64,000 nt of DNA from Pseudomonas proteolytica (GTDB taxonomy: Bacteria > Pseudomonadota > Gammaproteobacteria > Pseudomonadales > Pseudomonadaceae): positions 1-64,000 of the forward strand of contig NZ_VFEV01000012.1 of the NCBI RefSeq assembly GCF_007858275.1, in the 5' to 3' direction. Positions within the stretch are counted from its first letter, which is position 1. Every line of letters begins with the position of its first letter. The notes under the pieces were generated by a model. The model did not search any database, was not told the origin of the DNA, and worked only from the letters and a program-made list of their open reading frames with translations. Positions 44,280 through 54,115 of this stretch are shown piece by piece. The position numbers and the translations under genes were made by a program.

Positions 44280-45212
44280 TCAGGACTTTTTTTCAGCCGT
44301 TTTGTCGTCGGCCGCTTTGTCGGTCGGATTGGCGATCAGGGCCTTGAGTTCGTCGCTCATCGGGAACATCAGGTTCAGGCCTTTTGGTGCGATCGGCTTT
44401 TGGAACCAGGTGTCATAGATCTTGTTGATTTCGCCCGACTTAAAGGTAGCAACGATTGCATCGTCAACCGCTTTCTTGAACGGCGCATCGCCTTTGCGAA
44501 CCATGCAGCCGTAGATTTCGTACGACTGAGCAGTGCCCGTTACAGCCCAGTCATCTGGCTTCTTGGCCTTGGCCATTTCACCGGCCAGCAGTGCGTCGTC
44601 CATCATGAAGGCAACGGCACGGCCGCTTTCCAGCATCTGGAAGGATTCACCGTGGTCCTTGGCGGAGATGACGTTCATGCCCATCTGCTTGTCAGCGTTC
44701 ATGGACTTGAGGATGCGCTCGGAGGTGGTACCGGCGGTGGTTACGACGTTCTTGCCCTTGAGGTCAGCGAAATCCTTGTAGGTCGAGTCCTTTTTGGACA
44801 GCAGACGGGTACCAATTTCGAAGATGCCAACGGAGAAGTCGACTTGTTGCTGACGCTCGACGTTGTTGGTGGTGGAACCACACTCAACGTCTACGGTGCC
44901 GTTCTGCACCAGCGGGATGCGGGTTTGGGAGGTGACCAGGTTGTATTTGACCTTCAGCTCGCCTTCCTTCATGCCGAGGTCTTTCTCGACAGCTTTCACG
45001 ATGGCCAGTTGAATGTCGTGGGAGTAGCCCACTGGCTTGCCAGAGCCGTCCGCGATGTATGAGAACGGGATGGAGGCGTCGCGGTGGCCCAGTGTGATGG
45101 TGCCCGACTCTTTGATTTTCTTCAGGGTGCCGGTGAGCTCAGCGGCAAAAACTGGAGTGCTAATCAGAGCGGCAGCGATGGCTGCGCCCAAAATATGGGG
45201 AACGATACGCAT
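44280..45212 (-). CDS. aatJ: Glutamate/aspartate periplasmic binding protein
   Basis: A 310-residue family 3 solute-binding protein. A signal peptide, MRIVPHILGAAIAAALIS, with a cleavage region TPVFAAEL is followed by LKKIKESGTITLGHRDASIP. ELNR-like contacts appear in ECGSTTNNVERQQQVDFS. It delivers aspartate/glutamate to AatQMP. The ATG at 45212 has a GAGGAAG site upstream; the frame extends to 45317 without conserved residues. It is the first gene of the aat operon, under a sigma-54 promoter and two AauR-type boxes. Confidence 0.93.
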   Translation of the reverse strand: MRIVPHILGAAIAAALISTPVFAAELTGTLKKIKESGTITLGHRDASIPFSYIADGSGKPVGYSHDIQLAIVKAVEKDLGMKEGELKVKYNLVTSQTRIPLVQNGTVDVECGSTTNNVERQQQVDFSVGIFEIGTRLLSKKDSTYKDFADLKGKNVVTTAGTTSERILKSMNADKQMGMNVISAKDHGESFQMLESGRAVAFMMDDALLAGEMAKAKKPDDWAVTGTAQSYEIYGCMVRKGDAPFKKAVDDAIVATFKSGEINKIYDTWFQKPIAPKGLNLMFPMSDELKALIANPTDKAADDKTAEKKS

Positions 45213-45323
45213 CAATACTTCCTCGACATTTGTTTTTTTTATGAAGCCTGGACGGCTCTTTCGATACAGCGAATGCCTGTGACGGCTCCTGAAGCATCTC
45301 AGGCAAACACGTCCCAAGTGTAG

Positions 45324-45340
45324 AGCATGAGTCGTGCCAG
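45324..45340 (-). promoter_or_regulatory. Sigma-54 promoter of aatJ
   Basis: On the minus strand CTGGCACGACTCATGCT has GG and GC exactly 10 bp apart, matching YTGGCACG-N4-TTGCW with one change. The start should fall near 45313, about 100 nt before the aatJ ATG. AauR, encoded in the window, is a sigma-54 activator. Confidence 0.8.
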
Positions 45341-45415
45341 ACTGTTAATAAAGATATAACTATATGATTTATATAGTGATTAACTTTATGTGACGATGTT
45401 TATCCGGTGTTTAAG

Positions 45416-45429
45416 TCCGGCAAACCGAA
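45416..45429. promoter_or_regulatory. AauR-type box 1
   Basis: TCCGGCAAACCGAA matches TTCGG-N4-CCGAA with one change. It lies about 31 bp closer to the promoter than the perfect box at 45447, an interval near three helical turns. Confidence 0.65.
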
Positions 45430-45446
45430 TCGCCGGCAGTAACGCG

Positions 45447-45460
45447 TTCGGAAAACCGAA
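45447..45460. promoter_or_regulatory. AauR-type box 2, perfect match
   Basis: TTCGGAAAACCGAA is a perfect TTCGG-N4-CCGAA inverted repeat, as described for AauR in P. putida (from memory). It is about 140 bp upstream of the predicted aatJ transcription start, a normal enhancer distance. Confidence 0.75.
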
Positions 45461-45489
45461 TTTATAGGAGTCGGCTTGAGGCGCAAGCC

Positions 45490-45526
45490 AAAAAAAGCCC
45501 CTGGACCTTTCGGTGCAGGGGCTGGG
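45490..45526 (-). terminator. Rho-independent terminator after glpD
   Basis: On the minus strand AGCCCCTG...CAGGGGCT closes a stem followed by TTTTTTT. It begins a few bases past the glpD stop at 45530 and separates glpD from the aat regulatory region. Confidence 0.9.
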
Positions 45527-45529
45527 TAG

Positions 45530-47068
45530 TCATGCCGCTTCGATCTTGCTGCGGTTCTGCTCCAGCTTGATCAGGTAGCGCTGCAGGTTTTCCTGCTCCT
45601 CGGGGGTGGTGAACAGGCCGAGCTTGGTGCGGCGCCATAGAATGTCGTAGGCCTGGGTCGCCCATTCCTCGGCGCACAGGTAGTCCACTTCCCGGGTATA
45701 CAGCCCGCCACCCAGATGCTCGCCGAGGTCGGCCAAGGATTGCACGCCTTCGAGCAGGCGCCAGGTGCGGCTGCCATAGGTGGTCGACCAACGGCGGGCG
45801 ATTTCGCTGGGGATCCATTCGTACTTGCTGCGAATGTCCGTGGCCAGGGCTTCTGGCGTGGTCATTTCTTCGCCGCCGGGCAGGCTGGCCTTGGCGGTCC
45901 AGCTTGGCTTGATATGAGGGAAGTAGGGGGCCAGTTGCGCCAGTGCCGACTCCGCAAGCTTACGGTAGGTGGTCAGCTTGCCGCCGAACACCGACAGGAT
46001 CGGCGCTTCTTCACCTGTGCCCGACAACGCCAGGGTGTAGTCGCGGGTAATGGCCGACGGGTTGTCCGACTCGTCGTTGCACAGCGGACGCACGCCGGAG
46101 TAGGTGTGCACGATATCGTCGCGGCTCAACTGCTGCTTGAAGTGGGCGTTGACCACCTTGAGCATGTAGTCCGTTTCACCTTCGGTAATCGCCACTTTCG
46201 CTGGATCGCCGGTGTACTCACGGTCGGTGGTACCGATGATGGTCAGGTGATTGAGGTACGGAATGGTGAAGACGATGCGCCCGTCTTCGTTCTGCAGGAT
46301 GTGCGCGTGGGCACCTTCGTACAGTTTCGGCACGATCAGGTGGCTGCCCTGGATCAGGCGGATGCCGTAGGGCGAATCCAGCTTCAGGTCATCCTTGATG
46401 AACTTGGCAACCCACGGGCCGGCCGCGTTCACCAGCGCCTTGGCGCGGATCGAGAACAGGCTGCCATCGGCGCGCTCCAGGTGCAGGTGCCACAGGCCCT
46501 TGCTGCGACGGGCGCTGACGCAACGGGTCTGGGTGTGGATATGTGCCCCTTTTTCCCGGGCGGCCATGGCGTTGAGCACGACCAGGCGTGCGTCATCGAC
46601 CCAGCAGTCGGAGTATTCGAAACCCTTGGTGATTTCGCTTTTCAGCGGGCTGTCGGCACCGAACTTCAGGCTTTTGGAGCCAGCGAGTTTTTCGCGCTTG
46701 CCGAGGTGGTCATACAGAAACAGGCCAGCGCGGATCATCCATGCCGGGCGCAGGTGTGGACGATGGGGCAGCACAAAGCGCATCTGCTTGACGATGTGCG
46801 GGGCCTTGGCCAGCAGCACTTCGCGTTCGGCCAGGGCTTCGCGCACCAGGCGGAATTCGTAATGTTCAAGGTAGCGCAGGCCGCCGTGGATCAGCTTGCT
46901 GCTGGCGGAGGAGGTGTGGCTGGCCAGGTCGTCCTTTTCGCAAAGGAATACCGACAGGCCGCGACCGGCTGCATCTGCCGCGATGCCCACGCCATTGATC
47001 CCGCCACCGATAACGGCAACATCATAGACTTCGGCAAGGGGTGGAGCAGGCAAGGTGGAGGGGGTCAT
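45530..47068 (-). CDS. glpD: Aerobic glycerol-3-phosphate dehydrogenase
   Basis: A 512-residue FAD enzyme that oxidises sn-glycerol-3-phosphate to dihydroxyacetone phosphate and feeds electrons to quinone at the inner membrane. The dinucleotide fold is VAVIGGGINGVGIAADAAGR, and the substrate/FAD segment TSSASSKLIHGGLRYLE is diagnostic. Length matches GlpD. It is last in glpF-glpK-glpR-glpD on the minus strand but has its own promoter region with GlpR-like sites at 47105-47130. A terminator follows. Confidence 0.97.
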   Translation of the reverse strand: MTPSTLPAPPLAEVYDVAVIGGGINGVGIAADAAGRGLSVFLCEKDDLASHTSSASSKLIHGGLRYLEHYEFRLVREALAEREVLLAKAPHIVKQMRFVLPHRPHLRPAWMIRAGLFLYDHLGKREKLAGSKSLKFGADSPLKSEITKGFEYSDCWVDDARLVVLNAMAAREKGAHIHTQTRCVSARRSKGLWHLHLERADGSLFSIRAKALVNAAGPWVAKFIKDDLKLDSPYGIRLIQGSHLIVPKLYEGAHAHILQNEDGRIVFTIPYLNHLTIIGTTDREYTGDPAKVAITEGETDYMLKVVNAHFKQQLSRDDIVHTYSGVRPLCNDESDNPSAITRDYTLALSGTGEEAPILSVFGGKLTTYRKLAESALAQLAPYFPHIKPSWTAKASLPGGEEMTTPEALATDIRSKYEWIPSEIARRWSTTYGSRTWRLLEGVQSLADLGEHLGGGLYTREVDYLCAEEWATQAYDILWRRTKLGLFTTPEEQENLQRYLIKLEQNRSKIEAA

Positions 47069-47104
47069 CGGCTGGCCTCGCGATCTTTATTTATATTTGA
47101 ATTC

Positions 47105-47130
47105 GAACATTAATGTTCATTTGCGAAAAT
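47105..47130. promoter_or_regulatory. GlpR-like operator upstream of glpD
   Basis: GAACATTAATGTTC (47105-47118) is a perfect palindrome of ATGTTC half-sites. The overlapping ATGTTCATTTGCGAAAAT (47113-47130) fits the GlpR consensus ATKTTCGWWAWCGAACAT at most positions. It lies 37-62 bp before glpD, and the repressor gene is adjacent. Confidence 0.65.
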
Positions 47131-47256
47131 GGTAGCTCATAAACGCGGGCGCAGCCAGTCGCCTTCGATTGAAAAAACTCATCGAAGGGCCGGAAAAGGA
47201 AAAATTGTGAACATTGAGCCTTGTGTTGGCCCAAGAGAGTTGTGGCCTTATAGGCA

Positions 47257-47327
47257 GTCATCGCGGGCAAGCCCGCTCCCACAGGTTGATCACATTCCAA
47301 TGTGGGAGCGGGCTTGCCCGCGATGAC
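47257..47327. repeat. REP pair in inverted order, glpD-glpR gap
   Basis: GTCATCGCGGGCAAGCCCGC continuing to TCCCACA faces TGTGGGAGCGGGCTTGCCCG continuing to CGATGAC: perfect 27-nt arms and a short 17-nt centre. The two REPs are in the opposite relative order to most pairs in the window, where TGTGGGAGC lies outside. Confidence 0.92.
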
Positions 47328-47360
47328 GGCAGTACAGGCACCAGAGATTCAGTAGGAGGC

Positions 47361-48116
47361 TTATACGACTTCCAGGCGAATCTTATGCTGGTTGAGCAAC
47401 TGCACCAGCGCCGGCACCGGCTGCTGATCGGTAACCAGGCAATCAATCAAGCTGATCGGGCCCAGGCGAATCATGGCGTTGCGCCCGAATTTGCTGGAGT
47501 CCGCCGCCAGGATCACCTTGCGTGCATTGGCAATGATCGCCTGGGAAACCCGCACTTCCTGGTAATCGAAGTCCAGCAGGCTGCCGTCCTCGTCGATACC
47601 GCTGATCCCCACCAAGGCGAAGTCGACTTTGAACTGGTTGATAAAGTCCACGCTGGCCTGGCCCACCACGCCGCCGTCACGGCGCACATTGCCGCCGGTG
47701 AGGAGCACGTCGAAGTCGTCCTTGGCGCTGAGCATCATGGCGACGTTGAGGTTGTTGGTGATGATCTTCAGGTGGCTGTGGTTGAGCAGCGCCCGGGCGA
47801 TGGACTCGGTGGTGGTGCCGATGTTGATGAATAGCGAGGCGTGATCAGGGATCTGTGCGGCAATGGCTTCGCCGATACGCTGTTTTTCATCGCGCATCTG
47901 GTCGGCACGCATGGCGTACTCGGTGTTTTCGACGCTGGAGTCATAGGCGGCGCCGCCATGGTAGCGGCGCAGCAGGTTGGCTTCGGCCAGTTGATTGATG
48001 TCGCGGCGGATGGTTTGCGGGGTAACAACGAACAGCTGCGCCATTTCCTCGATGCTGACATAGCCGCGTTCGCGGACCAGTTCGAGGATTTGCTGCTGAC
48101 GGGGAGGCAGATTCAT
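47361..48116 (-). CDS. glpR: DeoR-family glycerol repressor GlpR
   Basis: A 251-residue DeoR-family repressor with an N-terminal winged HTH ([20 protein letters not shown] then [13 protein letters not shown]) and a C-terminal sugar-phosphate-sensing DeoRC domain ([15 protein letters not shown]). It represses glp genes and is relieved by glycerol-3-phosphate. The ATG at 48116 has AAAGGACG upstream; the longer frame to 48155 is unlikely. It sits between glpK and glpD. Confidence 0.95.
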   Translation of the reverse strand: MNLPPRQQQILELVRERGYVSIEEMAQLFVVTPQTIRRDINQLAEANLLRRYHGGAAYDSSVENTEYAMRADQMRDEKQRIGEAIAAQIPDHASLFINIGTTTESIARALLNHSHLKIITNNLNVAMMLSAKDDFDVLLTGGNVRRDGGVVGQASVDFINQFKVDFALVGISGIDEDGSLLDFDYQEVRVSQAIIANARKVILAADSSKFGRNAMIRLGPISLIDCLVTDQQPVPALVQLLNQHKIRLEVV

Positions 48117-48213
48117 GGGGCGTCCTTTGGGCTGCCGTACAAAAAAGTGGCCCATGATGACGCAGGAATCTGCTCCCTGCCAGTTACAACCCTAAGTGGG
48201 TCCGGCGCGTGGC

Positions 48214-49790
<1,577 letters not shown>

Positions 49791-49797
49791 ACCGCTT

Positions 49798-50652
49798 TCA
49801 GGAAGTTCGGGTGTTACCGCTGGCGGCGGTGTCGGCTGCATCAGTTGTAGCAGGTGCAGCGTTGGGCAGATGGCGGGCAATCAACCCGCGATAGGCCGCA
49901 GCGCCGAGGCAGGCACCGACAATCGGTGCAAGGATCGGAATCAGGAAATAAGGAATATCGCGCCCGCCGGTGAAGGCCATTTCACCCCAACCGGCGAAAA
50001 ACGTCATCAGCTTGGGGCCGAAATCCCGGGCCGGGTTCATCGCAAACCCGGTCAGCGGGCCCATGGCACTGCCGATCACCGCGATCAGCAAGCCGATCAG
50101 CAGTGGCGCCAGGGGGCCGCGGGGCAAGCCGTTATTGTCGTCGGTCAGGGCCATGATCACGCCCATCAGGATGGCGGTGATAACCATCTCCACCAGGAAC
50201 GCCTGGGCGGTATTGAGCAAGGCGTGAGGGTAGGTGGAGAAGACCGAAGCCAGTTCCAGGCTGGCCGCCGAGCCACGGACCATGTGGTGAGTTTGTTCGT
50301 AATCGAAAAACAGGTTGCTGTAGAGCGTGTAGACCAACGCGGCCGAACAGAAGGCGCCGGCAACCTGGGCGATGATATAGAAGGGCAGTTTGCGCTTGTC
50401 GAAATCGGCAAAGATGCACAGCGCGATGCTGACGGCTGGATTGAGATGAGCCCCGGAAATGCCGGCACTCAGGTAGATCGCCATGCTCACGCCGATCCCC
50501 CAGATGATGCTGATCTCCCACAAGCCGAAGCTGGCACCCGCGACCTTGAGCGCAGCGACGCAGCCGGTGCCGAAGAAGATCAGCAGCGCGGTGCCGAGGA
50601 ACTCGGCCATGCATTGGCTTGAAAGTGAAGGCTGTTGAAGAGCAGTTGTCAT
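49798..50652 (-). CDS. glpF: Glycerol uptake facilitator (aquaglyceroporin)
   Basis: A 284-residue MIP-family channel with six helices and two half-helices. Both signature loops are present: GAHLNPAVS and FAMNPARDFGPKL, where the Asp after the second NPAR is typical of glycerol channels rather than aquaporins. It passes glycerol across the inner membrane to GlpK. First gene of the glp cluster; a GlpR-like site lies near 50781. Confidence 0.96.
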   Translation of the reverse strand: MTTALQQPSLSSQCMAEFLGTALLIFFGTGCVAALKVAGASFGLWEISIIWGIGVSMAIYLSAGISGAHLNPAVSIALCIFADFDKRKLPFYIIAQVAGAFCSAALVYTLYSNLFFDYEQTHHMVRGSAASLELASVFSTYPHALLNTAQAFLVEMVITAILMGVIMALTDDNNGLPRGPLAPLLIGLLIAVIGSAMGPLTGFAMNPARDFGPKLMTFFAGWGEMAFTGGRDIPYFLIPILAPIVGACLGAAAYRGLIARHLPNAAPATTDAADTAASGNTRTS

Positions 50653-50780
50653 TGAAAACCTCGTTTTTTTTCTTGTCTGGCGCTGTGCCTCAACGGGCCT
50701 CGCGCGATTTTCACCGTCACCAAAATCCCCATCCCGGCCACGGCTTACTGCTCGGATACTGTGGGTGTATTCCTACAGTA

Positions 50781-50792
50781 TTCGGAAACGAA
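50781..50792. promoter_or_regulatory. GlpR-like half-sites upstream of glpF
   Basis: TTCGGAAACGAA has the TTCG-N4-CGAA core of GlpR operators, about 130 bp upstream of glpF. The outer bases fit less well than at glpD. Confidence 0.45.
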
Positions 50793-51023
50793 AAAATATA
50801 GACAAGAAACACCGCTGTCAAAGGTCGAAAGTGAACGGCCGGTCATTTTCAAACTATTAGTGTGATGAATGATCGCGCTACTACGTTGGCGCAACGGGCG
50901 GCAAGCATGCCCAAGCGCTGCGCGGATTGGTCGCACGGTGCCCTGCACTAGAGCGTTTTGCCTGGGTTTGTCCTAGAATCGGCGGTCTGCTTTTCCACGT
51001 TTCCCACAAGCCTGGAGCCCCCA

Positions 51024-51494
51024 ATGACACCCGCATTGGACTTGTTGAAAAAAGTTCGCGCCGAACATCGCATCCACAGTTACGAACATGACCCCAAGGC
51101 CGCCTCTTATGGCCTGGAGGCCGCGGAAAAATTGAGCCTGGATCCTGCGCGGGTGTTCAAGACCTTGCTCGCCAGCAGCGAAAAAGCTGAGTTATTGGTG
51201 GCGGTGGTGCCGGTCGTCGGAAGTCTGGATTTGAAGGCCCTGGCGCATGCGGCGGGCGTGAAGAAAGTCGAGATGGCCGACCCGGCGGCGGCGCAGCGCT
51301 CTACCGGTTACTTGTTGGGGGGGATCAGCCCGCTGGGGCAGAAGAAGCGCTTGCGCACGTTCATCGATGTGAGCGCGCAGCCTTTTGCGACAATATTTGT
51401 CAGCGCAGGCAGGAGAGGACTTGAGGTGGAGTTGGCGGCGGCGGTGTTGGCAGAGCACACCCAGGCGACATTTGCGCCGATTGGCCGGGCGTAA
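51024..51494 (+). CDS. ybaK: Cys-tRNA(Pro) deacylase, YbaK/EbsC type
   Basis: A 156-residue YbaK-family trans-editing enzyme that hydrolyses mischarged Cys-tRNA(Pro) in the cytoplasm. [38 protein letters not shown] and [11 protein letters not shown] are family segments; the Lys in FKTLL is the usual catalytic lysine. The ATG at 51024 has TGGAG upstream. Monocistronic. Confidence 0.93.
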   Translation: MTPALDLLKKVRAEHRIHSYEHDPKAASYGLEAAEKLSLDPARVFKTLLASSEKAELLVAVVPVVGSLDLKALAHAAGVKKVEMADPAAAQRSTGYLLGGISPLGQKKRLRTFIDVSAQPFATIFVSAGRRGLEVELAAAVLAEHTQATFAPIGRA

Positions 51495-51532
51495 CGTCAA
51501 GAACAGCGGGATCGAATGTGCAAGCCAGCCTC

Positions 51533-51620
51533 TGTGGGAGCTGGCTTGCCTGCGATAGCATCACCTTGATGCAACTGACAGACCCAGGCGCCTGCATCGC
51601 GAGCAAGCCCGGCGCCCACA
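51533..51620. repeat. Degenerate REP pair
   Basis: TGTGGGAGCTGGCTTGCCTG faces CGCGAGCAAGCCCGGCGCCCACA with several mismatches, between the convergent ybaK and ABC ATPase genes. Confidence 0.8.
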
Positions 51621-51653
51621 CAAGCGCGCTGTCACATTTTGGATCGGGTTTCT

Positions 51654-52763
51654 TCAACTGGTAGTGCTGTAGCGCCGCACACCTGACTCCACCTGCGGAA
51701 TCTGCGCCGCCGTGCTCCCCGAGGCCTGGAACAGCACCAGATGCTCGGCCGCCACGCGGACTCCCACCTGCGCACCCACCTGATGGTCGGCATGGCTGGG
51801 GAAAATCGATTCCAGCTGGGCCCCGGTCGGCAACTGCAAGCGGTAGAGGGTCGAGGCACCGAGGAACGTCTTGCCGACGATCTGCGCTTTCAGCGTGCTG
51901 TCGGGTGCATAAACGACGTCATCCGGGCGCAGTAATACATCCACCGCGCTGCCAGTCGGCCAGGTATAGGCACGATTGCCGCGCAATTCGCCCAGTTCGG
52001 TGCTGACCGATTCCGGCGAACTCAATTGCCCGCGGATGAAGTAACCCTGGCCAATAAAACTTGCGACATAAGGCGTCAGCGGTTCGTGATAGAGGTTGTA
52101 GGGCGTATCCCATTGTTCCAGCCGGCCTTCCTTGAACACACCTACGTGGTCGCTCACGGCAAAGGCTTCTTCCTGGTCATGGGTGACCAGGATCGCACTG
52201 GTACCACGGGCCTTGAGGATGTCCCGTACTTCATGGCTGAGCTTGCGCCGCAGCTCACCATCAAGGTTGGAGAAGGGCTCGTCCAGCAGCAGCAACTGCG
52301 GCTCGGGTGCCAGCGCACGGGCCAGGGCCACACGCTGTTGCTGGCCGCCGGAAAGTTCGTGGGGGAAGCGCTTGCCCAGGTTCTTCAGGTTGACCAACTC
52401 CAGCAATTCAGCCACCACGCGGTCTTTTTGCGGGTGTTTGCGAATGCCGAAGCCGATGTTGTCGGCCACGCAGAGGTGTGGAAACAGTGCGTAGTCCTGG
52501 AACACCATGCCAATACGGCGTTTCTCCGGTGCCAGGGTAAAACCGGCGCTGGAGATCACTTGGCCGGCCAGGTTTATTTCGCCTTCGTGCACCGGTTCAA
52601 ACCCGGCAATCGCGCGCAGGGTGGTGGTCTTGCCGCAGCCGGAAGAGCCCAGCAGGCAACCGATATCCCCGGCATTGAGGTGCAGATTGAGGTTCTGCAC
52701 CACCCGTTGGTCCTGATAGCCGCATGCCAGATTGCGCAGGTTCAGCAGAAGTGGCTGGCTCAT
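51654..52763 (-). CDS. Orphan ABC transporter ATPase (FbpC/PotA type)
   Basis: A 369-residue ABC ATPase with Walker [10 protein letters not shown], signature [15 protein letters not shown] and Walker [13 protein letters not shown], then a C-terminal TOBE-type regulatory domain (about 255-360). The long C-terminus is typical of iron(III), spermidine or sulfate importer ATPases. No permease or binding-protein gene is beside it. Its start overlaps the argF stop by 4 nt (ATGA), so it is cotranscribed with argF. Partners must be elsewhere. Confidence 0.88.
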   Translation of the reverse strand: MSQPLLLNLRNLACGYQDQRVVQNLNLHLNAGDIGCLLGSSGCGKTTTLRAIAGFEPVHEGEINLAGQVISSAGFTLAPEKRRIGMVFQDYALFPHLCVADNIGFGIRKHPQKDRVVAELLELVNLKNLGKRFPHELSGGQQQRVALARALAPEPQLLLLDEPFSNLDGELRRKLSHEVRDILKARGTSAILVTHDQEEAFAVSDHVGVFKEGRLEQWDTPYNLYHEPLTPYVASFIGQGYFIRGQLSSPESVSTELGELRGNRAYTWPTGSAVDVLLRPDDVVYAPDSTLKAQIVGKTFLGASTLYRLQLPTGAQLESIFPSHADHQVGAQVGVRVAAEHLVLFQASGSTAAQIPQVESGVRRYSTTS

Positions 52764-53683
52764 GCGTGGTGATACGCCGGAGGCACCAGGAACTCCAGCA
52801 GGGCTTTCTGGGCGTGCAGGCGGTTTTCTGCCTGGTCCCAGGCGACGGAGCGCTGGTCGTCTAACAGGTCGAGGCTGATTTCTTCGCCGCGATGGGCCGG
52901 CAGGCAGTGCATGAACAACACATCCGGCGCGGCAAGGTCGAGCAATTCACGGGTGACTTGATAAGGTGCGAACAAGGCCAGGCGCTTGGCGGTCTCGTCT
53001 TCCTGGCCCATGGAGGTCCAGACGTCGGTGCTCACCAGGTGCGCGCCGATCACCGCGTCTTTCGGGTCGCGCACGATTTGAACGCGGGCGTCGGCCTTGG
53101 CCAGGAATTCGGCGCTGGGCTCGTAGCCTTCAGGGCAGGCAATGCGCAGATGGAAGTCGAACTGGATCGCCGCTTCTATATAGCTGTTGCACATATTGTT
53201 GCCATCGCCGATCCAGGCCACGGTCTTGCCCTGGATCGAGCCGCGATGTTCGAGGAACGTCTGCATATCGGCCAGCAACTGGCACGGATGCAGGTCATCG
53301 GACAGCCCGTTGATCACCGGCACCCGCGAGTTGGCGGCAAATTCGGTGAGGGTGCTATGGGCGAAGGTACGGATCATCACCGCATCGAGCATGCGCGACA
53401 TGACAATGGCGCAATCGCTGATCGGCTCGCCCCGGCCCAGTTGGGTGTCCCGGGGCGACAGGAAAATGGCTTGGCCGCCGAGCTGGATCATGCCGGCTTC
53501 GAAGGACAGGCGGGTACGGGTGGACGATTTCTCGAAAATCATCCCGAGTACGCGGTTTTTCAAAGGCTCGAACAGTACGCCGCGATTACGCAGGTCTTTA
53601 AGCTCAATGCCTCGACGGATCACGCTGACCAGCTCTTCGGGCGTGCAATCCATCAGGGAGAGAAAGTGCCTTGCGCTCATCAT
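52760..53683 (-). CDS. argF: Anabolic ornithine carbamoyltransferase
   Basis: A 306-residue OTCase that makes citrulline from ornithine and carbamoyl phosphate in arginine synthesis. The carbamoyl-phosphate site is [12 protein letters not shown], the ornithine loop is [12 protein letters not shown], and [11 protein letters not shown] is conserved. It acts just before ArgG, encoded at 61624. An ArgR-like half-site lies upstream at 53807-53822. An orphan ABC ATPase gene follows in the same transcript. Confidence 0.96.
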   Translation of the reverse strand: MMSARHFLSLMDCTPEELVSVIRRGIELKDLRNRGVLFEPLKNRVLGMIFEKSSTRTRLSFEAGMIQLGGQAIFLSPRDTQLGRGEPISDCAIVMSRMLDAVMIRTFAHSTLTEFAANSRVPVINGLSDDLHPCQLLADMQTFLEHRGSIQGKTVAWIGDGNNMCNSYIEAAIQFDFHLRIACPEGYEPSAEFLAKADARVQIVRDPKDAVIGAHLVSTDVWTSMGQEDETAKRLALFAPYQVTRELLDLAAPDVLFMHCLPAHRGEEISLDLLDDQRSVAWDQAENRLHAQKALLEFLVPPAYHHA

Positions 53684-53806
53684 TAACTACCTTTTTGCAA
53701 CAGACCGCAGATACTCAAAGCCTTGTTTATTGTGACAACGGGCGAGACCTGCGGCGAAAGCCGCACTGGGCGACGAAATAGGGGGAGGCGCGATATTGAC
53801 ACTAAA

Positions 53807-53822
53807 TGTCGCGTCTTACCAA
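53807..53822 (+). promoter_or_regulatory. Candidate ArgR half-site upstream of argF
   Basis: TGTCGCGTCTTACCAA matches the Pseudomonas ArgR half-site TGTCGC-N8-AA exactly. Twenty-one bp upstream, AGGCGC is a weaker partner (4 of 6). Orientation is opposite to argF, which lowers confidence. Confidence 0.4.
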
Positions 53823-54115
53823 TAGGCTACGGTTTTTTAGAGGGGGTCAAAGGGGCGGGAATTGCACTTTTGAGGCCTGTTTACGGACAGCAGCGGGTCA
53901 TTTGTACACTGGCGCCGCGACCTTTTGCAATGTGTGATGGCGGCCTCGGGCCAGGTCGCGTCGGTTTCCCGGGCGGTGCGGGAGGTTTTTGAAACATTTA
54001 CTCATGCTTACCCATGGCCTGGCCTGATGCCCGTTGATTCACAGGGCGAACGTTGCTGGCGTCGCTGGAGGGCGCGGCCCATAGTCGGGCCAAAGCCCTA
54101 ATAAAGAGACTGGCC
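53823..54115. other. Gene-free region between argF and the molybdoenzyme
   Basis: The gap between divergent argF (start 53683) and the molybdoenzyme (start 54116) is 432 nt. Apart from the ArgR-like site and a CGCGATATT/AATGTCGCG inverted repeat at 53789-53813, I see no gene or hairpin of note here. Confidence 0.5.

Noticed and set aside
53789..53813. CGCGATATT/AATGTCGCG inverted repeat as a terminator
   Set aside because: It lies upstream of argF on its strand and has no T-run; it overlaps the ArgR-like site and is more likely part of a regulatory region.
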